A stretch of 47,840 bases of DNA from Victivallales bacterium (GCA_016285345.1 JAEEQN010000021.1:1-47840); one strand, 5' to 3'. Positions 7,489-14,516 are shown, counted from the first letter of the stretch. The notes: a model not told the origin generated them from the sequence alone. Numbers and translations are program-made.

Positions 7489-9018
7489 ATGCAAATCCCA
7501 ATCAACAAAAACTCGTTGGCCAGTGCTTTGACTGCACTGGGGAAGCTGGTCTCCCGGACGTCCTTGATTAAGGCGTATCAGGGGATCGAAATCGAAGGCA
7601 AAGCGAATATGCTTTACTTCAGAACCCGAAACGTGATCGAACAGATCGAATTCCGGCTGTTTGCCGACCTGGAAGACGATTTCCCGGCAATCCTCGTGGA
7701 GTTCGAGCAGTTCCGTCAGATGGTCCGCAGCTGCAAGAACAAAACGCTGAAACTGGAGATCGACTGCGGCGAGGTCTTCATCGACGATGTGAAACTTGCA
7801 CCCATCAAGGGGCATTTCCCGACGAAGGAACAGATCCCGGATGAGGATATCACTGTCACGGAATTGCCTGCCGACACGTTGGCTGCGCTGTCGCTACTTG
7901 CTCCAATCACAGACAAAGGAACGGACGTCCGCAAGATTCTTGGAGGAATCAACATCAGTGGCGACGGATTCACCGCAACGAGCGGCAAAGAGCTGTCGAA
8001 CATCCCGGTTCACCTCGAAACGACTGGTAGTGTCACGATTCCGTTCCCGCTTGCTCTGCTCGCGACGAAAGCCTTTGGCGATTCCGGACGCCTCTCGACT
8101 TGGCAGAAAGACGAGGACACGTATTTCGAACTTACGCTTGGTGCGTGGACCTGGCAAGCCAAAGCGCTCAAAGGAAACTATCCGAACTGGAAACATGTCG
8201 TGCCCGAACGAACAGAAGCAACGCACTATGTGAGCTTCCAGGAAGACAGAGTCGAACGGCTGACACGCTACCTGAAGAGTATCCCGGATGACAAAGAGCA
8301 TAACAACGCTGTCAAGCTCAGCCGTCTCCCCGAAGTCCCGGACAATCTTCACCTCGAAAGCTCGAACGGAATGCTGTTCAGCATCCTCGCCGAGTTCGAT
8401 CCGAACTGGAACGATCTCTGTTTCTGCGTCCGGAAAGAATTTCTCCTGCGCCTATTGGATGCAGGCCACCTGAAGATCGAGCTCAACGATGCTTATGGTC
8501 CGATTGTCGGCACTGGCGGCTCCGGCCAGTACATCGCCATGCCCATCATCCCCAAAAGACCGCAAGCTCAAACCGAGCAGAAAAAGGAAGAAGCCACATC
8601 TGCCCAAACGGACGTAAAGCCCGAAGTCCAGACCGAGCAGAGCGAACCTCAACATGTTCCCGAATCCACGGAATCAGTCACCGAACAGATTCCTCCTCAC
8701 CCGCAGGAAACCAAACCCCAAAACATCATCACCAATACCAAGAAGGAAACCACCACCATGAACGAAAACACCATCATCCACACCGTGTCTGCTCCCGTGC
8801 AGACTTCCGCCCAGATCACTGAACCTGTAAACCCGATTGACGAACTCACGGTAAAAATCGAAGCCATGAAGGCCGCCCTGAAGGAAATGATTGACGAGGC
8901 CGCAGCAATGGGCAGAACGATCCGTGAAGTCGCGCTCACGCAGCGCCAGAAGGAGCGCGAGTATCAGCAGACCAAACGAGCCATCGAACGCATCCGTGTG
9001 GCAAGCGGAGCCGCCTGA
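7489..9018 (+). CDS. DNA polymerase III beta sliding-clamp homologue with C-terminal extension
   Basis: The start is the ATG at 7489 behind TGGAGGAAAAT; earlier in-frame ATGs lack a site. The first 365 or so of 509 residues follow the beta-clamp pattern: IPINKNSLASALTALGKLVS at the N-terminus, AYQGIEIEG, IKGHFPTKEQIP and a C-terminal AMPIIPK. A clamp encircles DNA and tethers polymerase, and this one probably serves element replication, because its neighbours are nuclease, DUF932 and helicase genes. A Pro/Gln/Glu-rich linker (about 365-423) leads to a charged coiled coil (about 440-509). An in-frame ATG at 8758 behind AGAAGGAAACC could give the coiled coil as a separate 86-residue protein. 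Host DnaN proteins normally end near residue 370, so the tail is unusual. It heads a plus-strand operon. Confidence 0.75.
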   Translation: MQIPINKNSLASALTALGKLVSRTSLIKAYQGIEIEGKANMLYFRTRNVIEQIEFRLFADLEDDFPAILVEFEQFRQMVRSCKNKTLKLEIDCGEVFIDDVKLAPIKGHFPTKEQIPDEDITVTELPADTLAALSLLAPITDKGTDVRKILGGINISGDGFTATSGKELSNIPVHLETTGSVTIPFPLALLATKAFGDSGRLSTWQKDEDTYFELTLGAWTWQAKALKGNYPNWKHVVPERTEATHYVSFQEDRVERLTRYLKSIPDDKEHNNAVKLSRLPEVPDNLHLESSNGMLFSILAEFDPNWNDLCFCVRKEFLLRLLDAGHLKIELNDAYGPIVGTGGSGQYIAMPIIPKRPQAQTEQKKEEATSAQTDVKPEVQTEQSEPQHVPESTESVTEQIPPHPQETKPQNIITNTKKETTTMNENTIIHTVSAPVQTSAQITEPVNPIDELTVKIEAMKAALKEMIDEAAAMGRTIREVALTQRQKEREYQQTKRAIERIRVASGAA

Positions 9019-9100
9019 TTTCTCCCCCATCTTCCGTCCCTGACAGAGATTTGAACTTGAAAAAAGGCACGTGAGATACAATCACCGATTCTGTGGTCAT

Positions 9101-9114
9101 TATATGCGCATATA
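9101..9114. promoter_or_regulatory. Perfect 14-bp palindrome upstream of the 9147 gene
   Basis: TATATGCGCATATA is self-complementary and lies 33 bases before the start codon at 9147, between the clamp gene and the next gene. Its place and symmetry suit an operator or a promoter-overlapping site. No binding protein can be named from the sequence. Confidence 0.4.
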
Positions 9115-9146
9115 TAATCAGCAAAAAATTAACCAAGGAGGCTATT

Positions 9147-9623
9147 ATGTCTACAACTGCTGAAATTACTTGTACTATTCAAAATGACCGTCAATCCATC
9201 ACGTTCCGCGTCTCTGCTCAGGGTGAGGGAAATTCAACTCCCAATCTCCGTGGTATGCTTTCAGAGGTTCAGGACGCTATTACGGATTTTCAGAAAAAAC
9301 CACCGGCAAGGCTTCTGTCAAATTCGGAAGCTGTTGTTCAGGACGTTTCCCATCCCACGCCAGCAACGCAATCCCCGCAGGCAAAATCGATTCCTAGCAA
9401 CAAAGGAAAAGGTTTTTATCAAAAGAGCGTGCAACAACAAAATGATAATCCAGAAAAGGATTCTCCCGGGAGTATTACGGAAAAACAGATTGGAAAGATC
9501 CGTGTGAATCTGAAATTCCGTAATATTCCTGAAAAAGATTTTTGTTCTACACATGGCGTCGCGTGTATTAACGATCTGTCCTTAAATCATGCCCATTCTA
9601 TTATCAAGAACGAAGATTATTAA
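9147..9623 (+). CDS. Small phage/plasmid-type protein, paralogue of the next gene
   Basis: The 158-residue protein starts at 9147 behind AAGGAGG. It has a beta-rich N-terminal part (EITCTIQNDRQSITFRVSAQ), a Pro/Ser/Gln-rich linker (about 50-105) and a helical C-terminal part (ITEKQIGKIRVNLKFRNI, then a DLSLNHAHSIIKN end). The same three-part plan recurs in the gene at 9709, so they look like diverged tandem duplicates. The C-terminal EKQIGKI...SLNHAHSIIK pattern resembles the short KQxxxI...LTKxxAsxxI module found at the ends of many phage recombination and DNA-binding proteins. Function is unknown. Confidence 0.65.
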   Translation: MSTTAEITCTIQNDRQSITFRVSAQGEGNSTPNLRGMLSEVQDAITDFQKKPPARLLSNSEAVVQDVSHPTPATQSPQAKSIPSNKGKGFYQKSVQQQNDNPEKDSPGSITEKQIGKIRVNLKFRNIPEKDFCSTHGVACINDLSLNHAHSIIKNEDY

Positions 9624-9644
9624 AAACTCACCTCAATTCAAACA

Positions 9645-9676
9645 GTATCCTCGGCAGCGCAAGCTGTCGGGGATAC
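9645..9676 (+). terminator. Long GCAA-loop hairpin between the two paralogues
   Basis: Fourteen consecutive pairs, two of them G-U, join GTATCCTCGGCAGC to GCTGTCGGGGATAC around a GCAA tetraloop, followed by GCTTTTA. It may be a terminator, or a processing or stability hairpin that sets the expression of downstream genes. Confidence 0.55.
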
Positions 9677-9708
9677 GCTTTTACCAACAAAAACGAAAGG
9701 ACTACATT

Positions 9709-10179
9709 ATGCTCAAACTCAACGCATCCTATTCCAAAAAGGTCCCGGCTGACTCTCAATACAGCAGCCAGTCTTTCCACGCCTCGGTCGAGGTGGAACT
9801 TCCCGATGGTCTCACGCAGGAACAGCTGAACGCGAAAATTCATGAGACCTTCGATCTCGTCCGGGAATCCGTCGAAGCCGAACTCCACGGAAATGCTACC
9901 TCTCAGCAGCCCGCACTTCTTCCCGCAGAAAACAATGCGAACACTCAGCAGGGGAATTCTGCACCGCAGCAGAGCAAAGCCGCCTATACCAAGAGAAACG
10001 GTACGACCTCGGATGCTCCCGCATCTCCCAAACAGGTCAAATATCTCCTCGACCTCGCACGTCAGTACGGCGTCTCCCCCGATCAGATCAAAGCCAAGTT
10101 CAACGTTCCCTCAGTCGAAAGCCTCACCAAAACACAGTGCAGCCGAGCCATCGACGAGCTCAGCGGAAAGGCAGCGTGA
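9709..10179 (+). CDS. Small phage/plasmid-type protein with C-terminal KQ-helical module
   Basis: The 156-residue protein starts at 9709 behind AAAGGAC. The N-terminal half is a compact alpha/beta region (SFHASVEVELPDGLTQEQLN). A Gln/Asn/Pro-rich linker spans about 70-105. The C-terminus, ASPKQVKYLLDLARQYGVSP...SLTKTQCSRAIDEL, is a small helical module often seen at the end of phage single-strand-binding or recombination accessory proteins. It is related to the preceding gene. The next gene starts 5 bases after its stop, so they are co-transcribed with the nuclease. A DNA-binding accessory role is an inference. Confidence 0.65.
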   Translation: MLKLNASYSKKVPADSQYSSQSFHASVEVELPDGLTQEQLNAKIHETFDLVRESVEAELHGNATSQQPALLPAENNANTQQGNSAPQQSKAAYTKRNGTTSDAPASPKQVKYLLDLARQYGVSPDQIKAKFNVPSVESLTKTQCSRAIDELSGKAA

Positions 10180-10183
10180 CCTT

Positions 10184-10975
10184 ATGGAACGTGAAATCGA
10201 AACCATGCGCGATGCGCCTCATTGGTCGTACAGCGCGTTTCAGACCTATCTGACCTGTCCGATGCGCTACTATTTCCGGTACATCGAACACGCCGAAGTC
10301 GAGCGGACTCCCATCAGTATCCCGTTCGGACGTGCATTCCATCTTGTGCTCAGTGATCGCGCCCAAAAAGGAACGTCCTACACCATCCAGGACGCGAAGG
10401 AAGACTTCGCCGTATACTTCAAGGGAGAAACCGAGGTCTGCGAGAACTTGACCTACAAGCCCGATGAGGACTACTGGTTCTGGGACAAACGCGGTTGCGA
10501 CATGCTCGACGTTGCTCTTGCCGACTGGCCTGATGATTACACGGTCAAATCGGTGGCCGAAGCGTTTAGCGTGAATGTGCCCGGACTCAGCAAACCGCTC
10601 GTCGGGGAATTTGACCTCGTTACCGTGGACGGTGGAGATGAGACGATCTGCGACTGGAAGACCGCTTCGATGAAATGGCCAAACGGAAAAGCTGACCGTG
10701 ATCTTCAGGCGACCGTGTTTACCTACGCCTATCAGAAGAAGTATGGCGTAAATCCGCTGTTCAGGTTCGACGTGTTCACAAAAGCGAAGACGCCTGCTCA
10801 TCACCAGTTTTACACGCTCAGAACGAGCGACGACTTTGACCGTTTCGTTTACCTTGCAGGACAAATTGAGAAAGCCGTCAACAATGGTCTCTTCGTCCCG
10901 ATTGAATCCTGCATGAACTGTGCAGAGTGCGCCTACGGTAGCCGTTGCAAAGCGGTTCACAGGAAGGTCGGTTGA
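10184..10975 (+). CDS. Cas4/RecB-like PD-(D/E)XK nuclease
   Basis: The 263-residue protein begins WSYSAFQTYLTCPMRYYFRY near its N-terminus, the classic start of RecB/Cas4-family nucleases (S-x-L/F-x-xYxxCPxxYxF). The PD-(D/E)XK core is GEFDLVTVDGG...ETICDWKTAS, followed by a QATVFTYAY motif-IV helix. The C-terminus SCMNCAECAYGSRCK supplies Cys residues that, with the early Cys, could hold an iron-sulfur cluster as in Cas4/AddB. It would cut or process DNA during replication or recombination of the element. There is no CRISPR array in the window, so an adaptation role is not supported. The start at 10184 is chosen because it follows the previous stop closely; AAAGG lies 13 bases upstream. Confidence 0.8.
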   Translation: MEREIETMRDAPHWSYSAFQTYLTCPMRYYFRYIEHAEVERTPISIPFGRAFHLVLSDRAQKGTSYTIQDAKEDFAVYFKGETEVCENLTYKPDEDYWFWDKRGCDMLDVALADWPDDYTVKSVAEAFSVNVPGLSKPLVGEFDLVTVDGGDETICDWKTASMKWPNGKADRDLQATVFTYAYQKKYGVNPLFRFDVFTKAKTPAHHQFYTLRTSDDFDRFVYLAGQIEKAVNNGLFVPIESCMNCAECAYGSRCKAVHRKVG

Positions 10976-10978
10976 ATT

Positions 10979-11704
10979 ATGCTGATAATGGAAGAAGGAA
11001 AGTACGTGAGCAGGGATGAGATCGCCCGCGTCGACACTCCCAGCTCAACCGCCTCATGGAAACCCGTTCCGCATATCAATGTGATCGATGCAGTAACCGA
11101 AGTTGTCAAGGCTCATCGCTGGGGGATTGAGGACGAAAGATTCGGTCTTGCCAGTGAAGGACAGAAGATGTTCGGCGTGATGGAAATCGCCCGTTCATCC
11201 TCTCCTCAATGGCATCGCTGCATCGGCATTCGCAACAGTCACGACAAATCCCTTGCTGTCGGCCTGTCTGCCGGGATCGTCGTCCTTGTCTGTTCCAACC
11301 TTGCCTTTGGCGGAACCACCGTCATCAAGCGTAAGCATACCAGCCGGTTTGAACTGACCGACCTGATCGACCATGCTGTCGCATCGCTGGAGGACGATTT
11401 CCTGATGACAGAAACCGTGTGCGAAGATCTGAAGGACATCCAGCTCAGAAATGATGATGAAGCCCGGAGCAGCATCGTGCGTGCTGCTGAGCTCGGCGTC
11501 ATCAATTCCTGTGACATCCTTCCAGTCTACCGAGAGTTCAAGAAGCCCTCACATGTCGAATTCAGAGAACCGACACGCTGGAGTCTCCTGAACGCGTTTA
11601 CGGAAACCGTGAAGAAATACTCGCCTCAGCGCGTGGATCATTCCTACCTCGCGTTGAACAGGGCCTTCGGCCTGGACGGACGTCAAGCAGCGATCTTTGC
11701 CTGA
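10979..11704 (+). CDS. DUF932-family phage/plasmid protein
   Basis: The 241-residue protein contains HRWGIEDERFGLASEGQKMF, then CIGIRNSHDKSLAVGLSAG, VLVCSNLAFGG and HTSRFELTDLIDHAVASLED. This order is characteristic of DUF932, a family common on plasmids and phages and of unknown biochemical role, often beside recombination nucleases. It starts 4 bases after the nuclease stop and belongs to the same transcript. AGGAAGG lies 11 bases before the ATG. A hairpin resembling a terminator follows at 11742. Confidence 0.75.
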   Translation: MLIMEEGKYVSRDEIARVDTPSSTASWKPVPHINVIDAVTEVVKAHRWGIEDERFGLASEGQKMFGVMEIARSSSPQWHRCIGIRNSHDKSLAVGLSAGIVVLVCSNLAFGGTTVIKRKHTSRFELTDLIDHAVASLEDDFLMTETVCEDLKDIQLRNDDEARSSIVRAAELGVINSCDILPVYREFKKPSHVEFREPTRWSLLNAFTETVKKYSPQRVDHSYLALNRAFGLDGRQAAIFA

Positions 11705-11741
11705 AACACGCTCAAATTGAACACAACAAAACAACCACCGG

Positions 11742-11765
11742 GGCAGAGGCATTGCCGCCTCTGCC
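11742..11765 (+). terminator. Intrinsic-type hairpin after the DUF932 gene
   Basis: GGCAGAGGC and GCCTCTGCC form a 9-bp stem with a 6-base loop, followed by TCAATTT. It can end or attenuate the clamp operon before the two mini-genes. Confidence 0.6.
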
Positions 11766-11801
11766 TCAATTTACTTCAAATCAATTATTCAGGAGGGAAC
11801 A

Positions 11802-11948
11802 ATGTTCATCTTAAATCCACCCATGCCGCTGATCGACGATTCGGATAAATCGCTGGTCAATCTCGGTAAGTTCGCCCTGGTCATTGCGGCGAATTTCGTT
11901 CTTGCCTACTTCGGAGGACCGCGTCTTCCGAGCAACATCCGTTTCTGA
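11802..11948 (+). CDS. Tiny membrane protein (48 residues)
   Basis: A strong CAGGAGGGAACA precedes the ATG at 11802. The product starts FILNPPMPLIDDSDKSLVNL and has one hydrophobic helix, FALVIAANFVLAYFGG, then a short basic tail. Length and layout suit a single-span membrane peptide such as a small holin-like or coat-like protein, but nothing more specific can be supported. A second tiny membrane gene starts 22 bases after its stop, forming a pair. Confidence 0.65.
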   Translation: MFILNPPMPLIDDSDKSLVNLGKFALVIAANFVLAYFGGPRLPSNIRF

Positions 11949-11970
11949 ACTTAAAATGAGGGAATTTATC

Positions 11971-12108
11971 ATGACAGAATTAACCATCTTACCGACCCCG
12001 CCAACACCCCCGGTTGTGAACACAGACCGGGTCGCTTTGGTTGTCATCGTTGTCGTTGGGATCATCGGTCTTGCCATCTCAAGAAAAGAACCGTGGATTT
12101 TCATGTAA
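11971..12108 (+). CDS. Tiny membrane protein (45 residues)
   Basis: The ATG at 11971 follows GAGGGAA by eight bases. The product has a Pro/Thr-rich start (ILPTPPTPPVVNTDR), a single strongly hydrophobic helix (VALVVIVVVGIIGLAI) and a short charged end (SRKEPWIFM). It pairs with the mini-gene just upstream. Topology would place the Pro-rich part outside and the basic end inside (inference from charge). The function is unknown. Confidence 0.6.
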   Translation: MTELTILPTPPTPPVVNTDRVALVVIVVVGIIGLAISRKEPWIFM

Positions 12109-12128
12109 GACATCAACCCCAAAAAGAT

Positions 12129-12165
12129 ACTCCGGCAGACCGCCCTGAACTGGTAATCTGCCGGA
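12129..12165. terminator. Bidirectional terminator between convergent operons
   Basis: CTCCGGCAGA and TCTGCCGGAG make a perfect 10-bp stem. T-rich runs follow in both directions (TTATTTTTC on plus, ATCTTTTTG on minus). It closes both the mini-gene transcript and the helicase transcript. Confidence 0.8.
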
Positions 12166-12171
12166 GGCATC

Positions 12172-13617
12172 TTATTTTTCTTTCTTGAGCCTCAGTCCGT
12201 AGTAGCCGCGGCGGTTCGTCCCTTCACGTTTGATGTCAGTGCGCTTGGAAAAGCCGAAAGTCTCGTAGATGTAATCCGGCAGACGGGTCTCAACGACTCT
12301 TTGTGGCAGCAGTAGCCATCCGCGTTCGTTACAGAACGAATAGAACTCCTCCAAGAGCTCTGCGGTCGTAACGTTTCCATCCTCTTCCTGAACCAGGCGT
12401 GTGCGAACGAAGTCTGTCAGCGGATCCGATTCATGGAGCAGGTTGTTGACCTTGTTTTCCTGAATCTTCGACTTTTTGATCTTGCCGCCGTTTTCCAGCA
12501 AGAGCATCGCTCCCTCGACCGCCCAGCGGAGGATGCCTTCGCCTTCGCGTTCGAGCAGGTAGTCGTCGATGTTCGGGATTTTGTCCTTCGGCGAAGGCTC
12601 GTTGTTGAAGTTGATGAGGATAATACGGCGGCGCCACGCATCGGTGTCGCCGTCAACGTTGACACGCAGGGTGCTGTTGGATGTAATAATCGCGCTGAAT
12701 GCGCAGCACACATCCGCCGTAGCATTGCTGCCCTTGTGCTCGACCGTCACGGTATCTTTCCCGGTAAGGACCTTGAGCATGTGTGCGCTGGGCGTGTTCA
12801 GGAAGTTCGAGGGAACGTCCTTTGCCGTGAGCAGGGTTTTACCCATGAGACGCTGGGTCTCGAAACGGCCGTCCATGTGCTTTAGGCGAAGCTCCGTGCA
12901 GTTTTTGCGTTTGATCAGCTTTTCAATGATGTTGACGCTGGAGCTTTTTCCTCCACCTGCCTTGCCGACCATGACAATGAATGTCTGACTGTCGTTGACA
13001 CCGAGCAGACACTGACCGACATACTGCTGGAAGTGGTTTATGTCATCCTCTGTCATTGCGGGCTTCAAAAGGCGTTCCAGGTATTCGGGGCAAACGGCAT
13101 CTTCAACGTAGTCGTAATCAGTACGGTTACGGCTCATGTATTTCGGATCGAATGGCATCAGAGTGGGCTTACGTCGTCCATCTTCCTGCACGGGGAACGT
13201 GATTACGCCATTCCCACAATGAATGAAAGGCTCGCCTGTACGCGCGAAAGCATCCTCGCGACCGCAGCACTTGTCAGACTTCATGAAAGAGAGGATGTGG
13301 CGGATGGTACTCGCATCGCGCTTGGTGTTGACAAACGTGTCCCCGATAGCATCTGCGTATCGCTTCATCAGGTCGCTGATGCGTTCGAGCATGGTCGAGG
13401 CATTCTGGATTTCCCACAAGCCGGTCTCCGGCGAGTAGATGTAGAATTCCTCTTCCGTCTTCTCGAAGATCGGGTTATAAACCTCGACGGCGAGCTTAGC
13501 GAAGAACTGCTGGTTCAACACCGGTTTCTGTTTTTCCCCTCCTGAAAAGGTCGGGGGGCCTACCTGCACAGTAAGCTTCTCGCGCAGGGCATCAAAATTG
13601 ATGGTTTCTTCAGTCAT
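12172..13617 (-). CDS. SF3 / D5-type replicative helicase of a mobile element
   Basis: The 481-residue protein starts at 13617 behind GAGGAAAAG; an ATG at 13632 is in frame but poorly placed. The SF3 helicase core has Walker A VGKAGGGKSSS (K224), then HKGSNATADVCCAFSAIITS (motif C and sensor). A D5-like winged-helix tail follows (SDPLTDFVRTR...ELLEEFYSFCNERGW). Such proteins are the hexameric replication helicases of P4-like phages, plasmids and large DNA viruses. The N-terminal prim-pol domain of many P4-type proteins is not recognisable here, so priming may come from elsewhere. It is transcribed towards the clamp operon from a well-defined promoter with an inverted repeat at the start site. 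Confidence 0.85.
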   Translation of the reverse strand: MTEETINFDALREKLTVQVGPPTFSGGEKQKPVLNQQFFAKLAVEVYNPIFEKTEEEFYIYSPETGLWEIQNASTMLERISDLMKRYADAIGDTFVNTKRDASTIRHILSFMKSDKCCGREDAFARTGEPFIHCGNGVITFPVQEDGRRKPTLMPFDPKYMSRNRTDYDYVEDAVCPEYLERLLKPAMTEDDINHFQQYVGQCLLGVNDSQTFIVMVGKAGGGKSSSVNIIEKLIKRKNCTELRLKHMDGRFETQRLMGKTLLTAKDVPSNFLNTPSAHMLKVLTGKDTVTVEHKGSNATADVCCAFSAIITSNSTLRVNVDGDTDAWRRRIILINFNNEPSPKDKIPNIDDYLLEREGEGILRWAVEGAMLLLENGGKIKKSKIQENKVNNLLHESDPLTDFVRTRLVQEEDGNVTTAELLEEFYSFCNERGWLLLPQRVVETRLPDYIYETFGFSKRTDIKREGTNRRGYYGLRLKKEK

Positions 13618-13639
13618 AATACTTTTCCTCATATATAGA

Positions 13640-13707
13640 CTGTTGTTCCTCTGGCACTATGCCGAGCTTCCGCACACCACCGTGGGTGCGTTCGCCTGGA
13701 ACAACAG
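13640..13707 (-). promoter_or_regulatory. Inverted repeat in the helicase leader (operator candidate)
   Basis: CTGTTGTTCC (13640-13649) and GGAACAACAG (13698-13707) are perfect 10-bp inverted copies 48 bases apart. The outer one sits at the expected transcription start, directly after the -10 box. Spaced half-sites at +1 suit a looping repressor. An RNA stem in the leader is the alternative. Confidence 0.55.
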
Positions 13708-13709
13708 AT

Positions 13710-13738
13710 AATATACCACAAAAAAACGGGGGTGTCAA
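13710..13738 (-). promoter_or_regulatory. Sigma-70 promoter of the helicase gene
   Basis: On the minus strand TTGACA (13738-13733) and TATATT (13715-13710) are spaced by 17 bases. This is an almost perfect consensus promoter reading into the SF3 helicase gene. Confidence 0.8.
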
Positions 13739-13897
13739 ATCAAAACAAACTGATTATAAAGCACTTATGACTTGTTTTCATTTGTTTCTGTTTGTTGCCA
13801 CTTGGTGCAGTGAATGGAGTAGAATGTTGCTCGTTGTGTACAAACTTTTTTTCGTTTTTTTTTGAATGAGGCAAAAAACAATGTCGAGGGGGTTTTT

Positions 13898-14005
13898 ATG
13901 AAAAGGAAGTGGGGTGCAAAGCGTATGAAGCGTATGATCCGTATGTATAAACGCTTGTTTAACCTCATTTTTGCTCAAATAGCAAGAAATTTGCCCCGTA
14001 TGTGA
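13898..14005 (+). CDS. Possible 35-residue cationic mini-protein
   Basis: GAGGGGG precedes an ATG at 13898 that opens 35 codons: MKRKWGAKRMKRMIRMYKRL, then FNLIFAQIARNLPRM. There are twelve Lys/Arg and no acidic residues, with a repeated R-M pattern and an amphipathic second half. It could be an antimicrobial-like, toxin-like or nucleic-acid-binding peptide. However, the R-M repeats are encoded by the CGTATG array, which may be selected as DNA and not as protein. Coding is uncertain. Confidence 0.35.
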   Translation: MKRKWGAKRMKRMIRMYKRLFNLIFAQIARNLPRM

Positions 14006-14076
14006 CCCGTATGTGGACCCGTATGGTCTGGAGATAAAAACGCTCAGGAGTTGGGAAGAAGCGTATGAAGCGTATG
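13922..14076. repeat. Iteron-like CGTATG array (8 exact copies)
   Basis: CGTATG occurs at 13922, 13931, 13940, 13997, 14008, 14020, 14062 and 14071, with spacings of 9-12 bases inside three clusters. The block GCGTATGAAGCGTATGA appears twice (13921 and 14061). Short repeats at helical spacing beside a replication helicase suggest an origin or initiator-binding region. Confidence 0.55.
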
Positions 14077-14393
14077 AAAAGATGCCTGTATGCTCATTTC
14101 TTCCTCAACTGAGGCGACTGGAAAGCGCATATGAGAAGGTCCGTCCTTTTCCGTAAAAAGAGCGTAGAATGACCTATACGCTTCCTGCAACACGCGAAGA
14201 ATCGGATCAAAAAGGGGCCAATCAACATCGGTGTCAGCTCATCGTTGAGCTGAAGATTTTCCGTAATTTTTCCGTAAATTCTGCTTCATGTAGCCTGTTT
14301 TGGCGGGTTTTTGCTGGTTGTAGTAGCATGAGACGGAAAAAAGAAAAACCACCGGAAACTTGCTTGTTCCCAGTGGTTTAAGTTGTAGCAGAA
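14077..14393. other. Non-coding stretch between the iteron array and tRNA-Ala
   Basis: No supported gene. TTTTCCGTAA recurs near 14147 and 14259 with a close variant at 14268, and GTAGC occurs three times near 14289, 14325 and 14386. It ends at the 3' end of the tRNA, where an element attachment site would be expected. I could not find a second copy of the tRNA 3' end in the window. Confidence 0.4.
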
Positions 14394-14470
14394 TGGTGGA
14401 GCAGATGGGAGTTGAACCCACGACCTATACGATGCGAACGTATCGCTCTAGCCAACTGAGCTACTGCCCC
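14394..14470 (-). tRNA. tRNA-Ala (anticodon CGC), CCA encoded
   Basis: The minus strand folds as a full cloverleaf. The acceptor stem GGGGCAG/CTGCTCC contains the G3-U70 pair that identifies alanine tRNA. The D stem is GCTC/GAGC. The anticodon stem ATACG/CGTAT encloses loop TTCGCAT, giving anticodon CGC (codon GCG). The T stem is GTGGG/CCCAT with loop TTCAACT. Discriminator A and CCA are encoded. Its 3' end faces the mobile element, a common integration geometry. Confidence 0.9.
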
Positions 14471-14488
14471 ACAAAAAACGTATCAATT

Positions 14489-14516
14489 AATATACACCGG
14501 AACAGAGAAAAATCAA
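14489..14516 (-). promoter_or_regulatory. Promoter of tRNA-Ala
   Basis: Minus-strand TTGATT (14516-14511) and TATATT (14494-14489) with 16 bases between lie 19 bases before the tRNA 5' end. Confidence 0.65.

Noticed and set aside
9842-10975. A longer start for the Cas4-like nuclease
   Set aside because: The first 114 codons run inside the previous gene in another frame and look random; the family N-terminus begins just after 10184.
10184-10975. A CRISPR-Cas adaptation role for the Cas4-like protein
   Set aside because: No repeat-spacer array and no cas1/cas2 in the window; the replication-module context explains it better.
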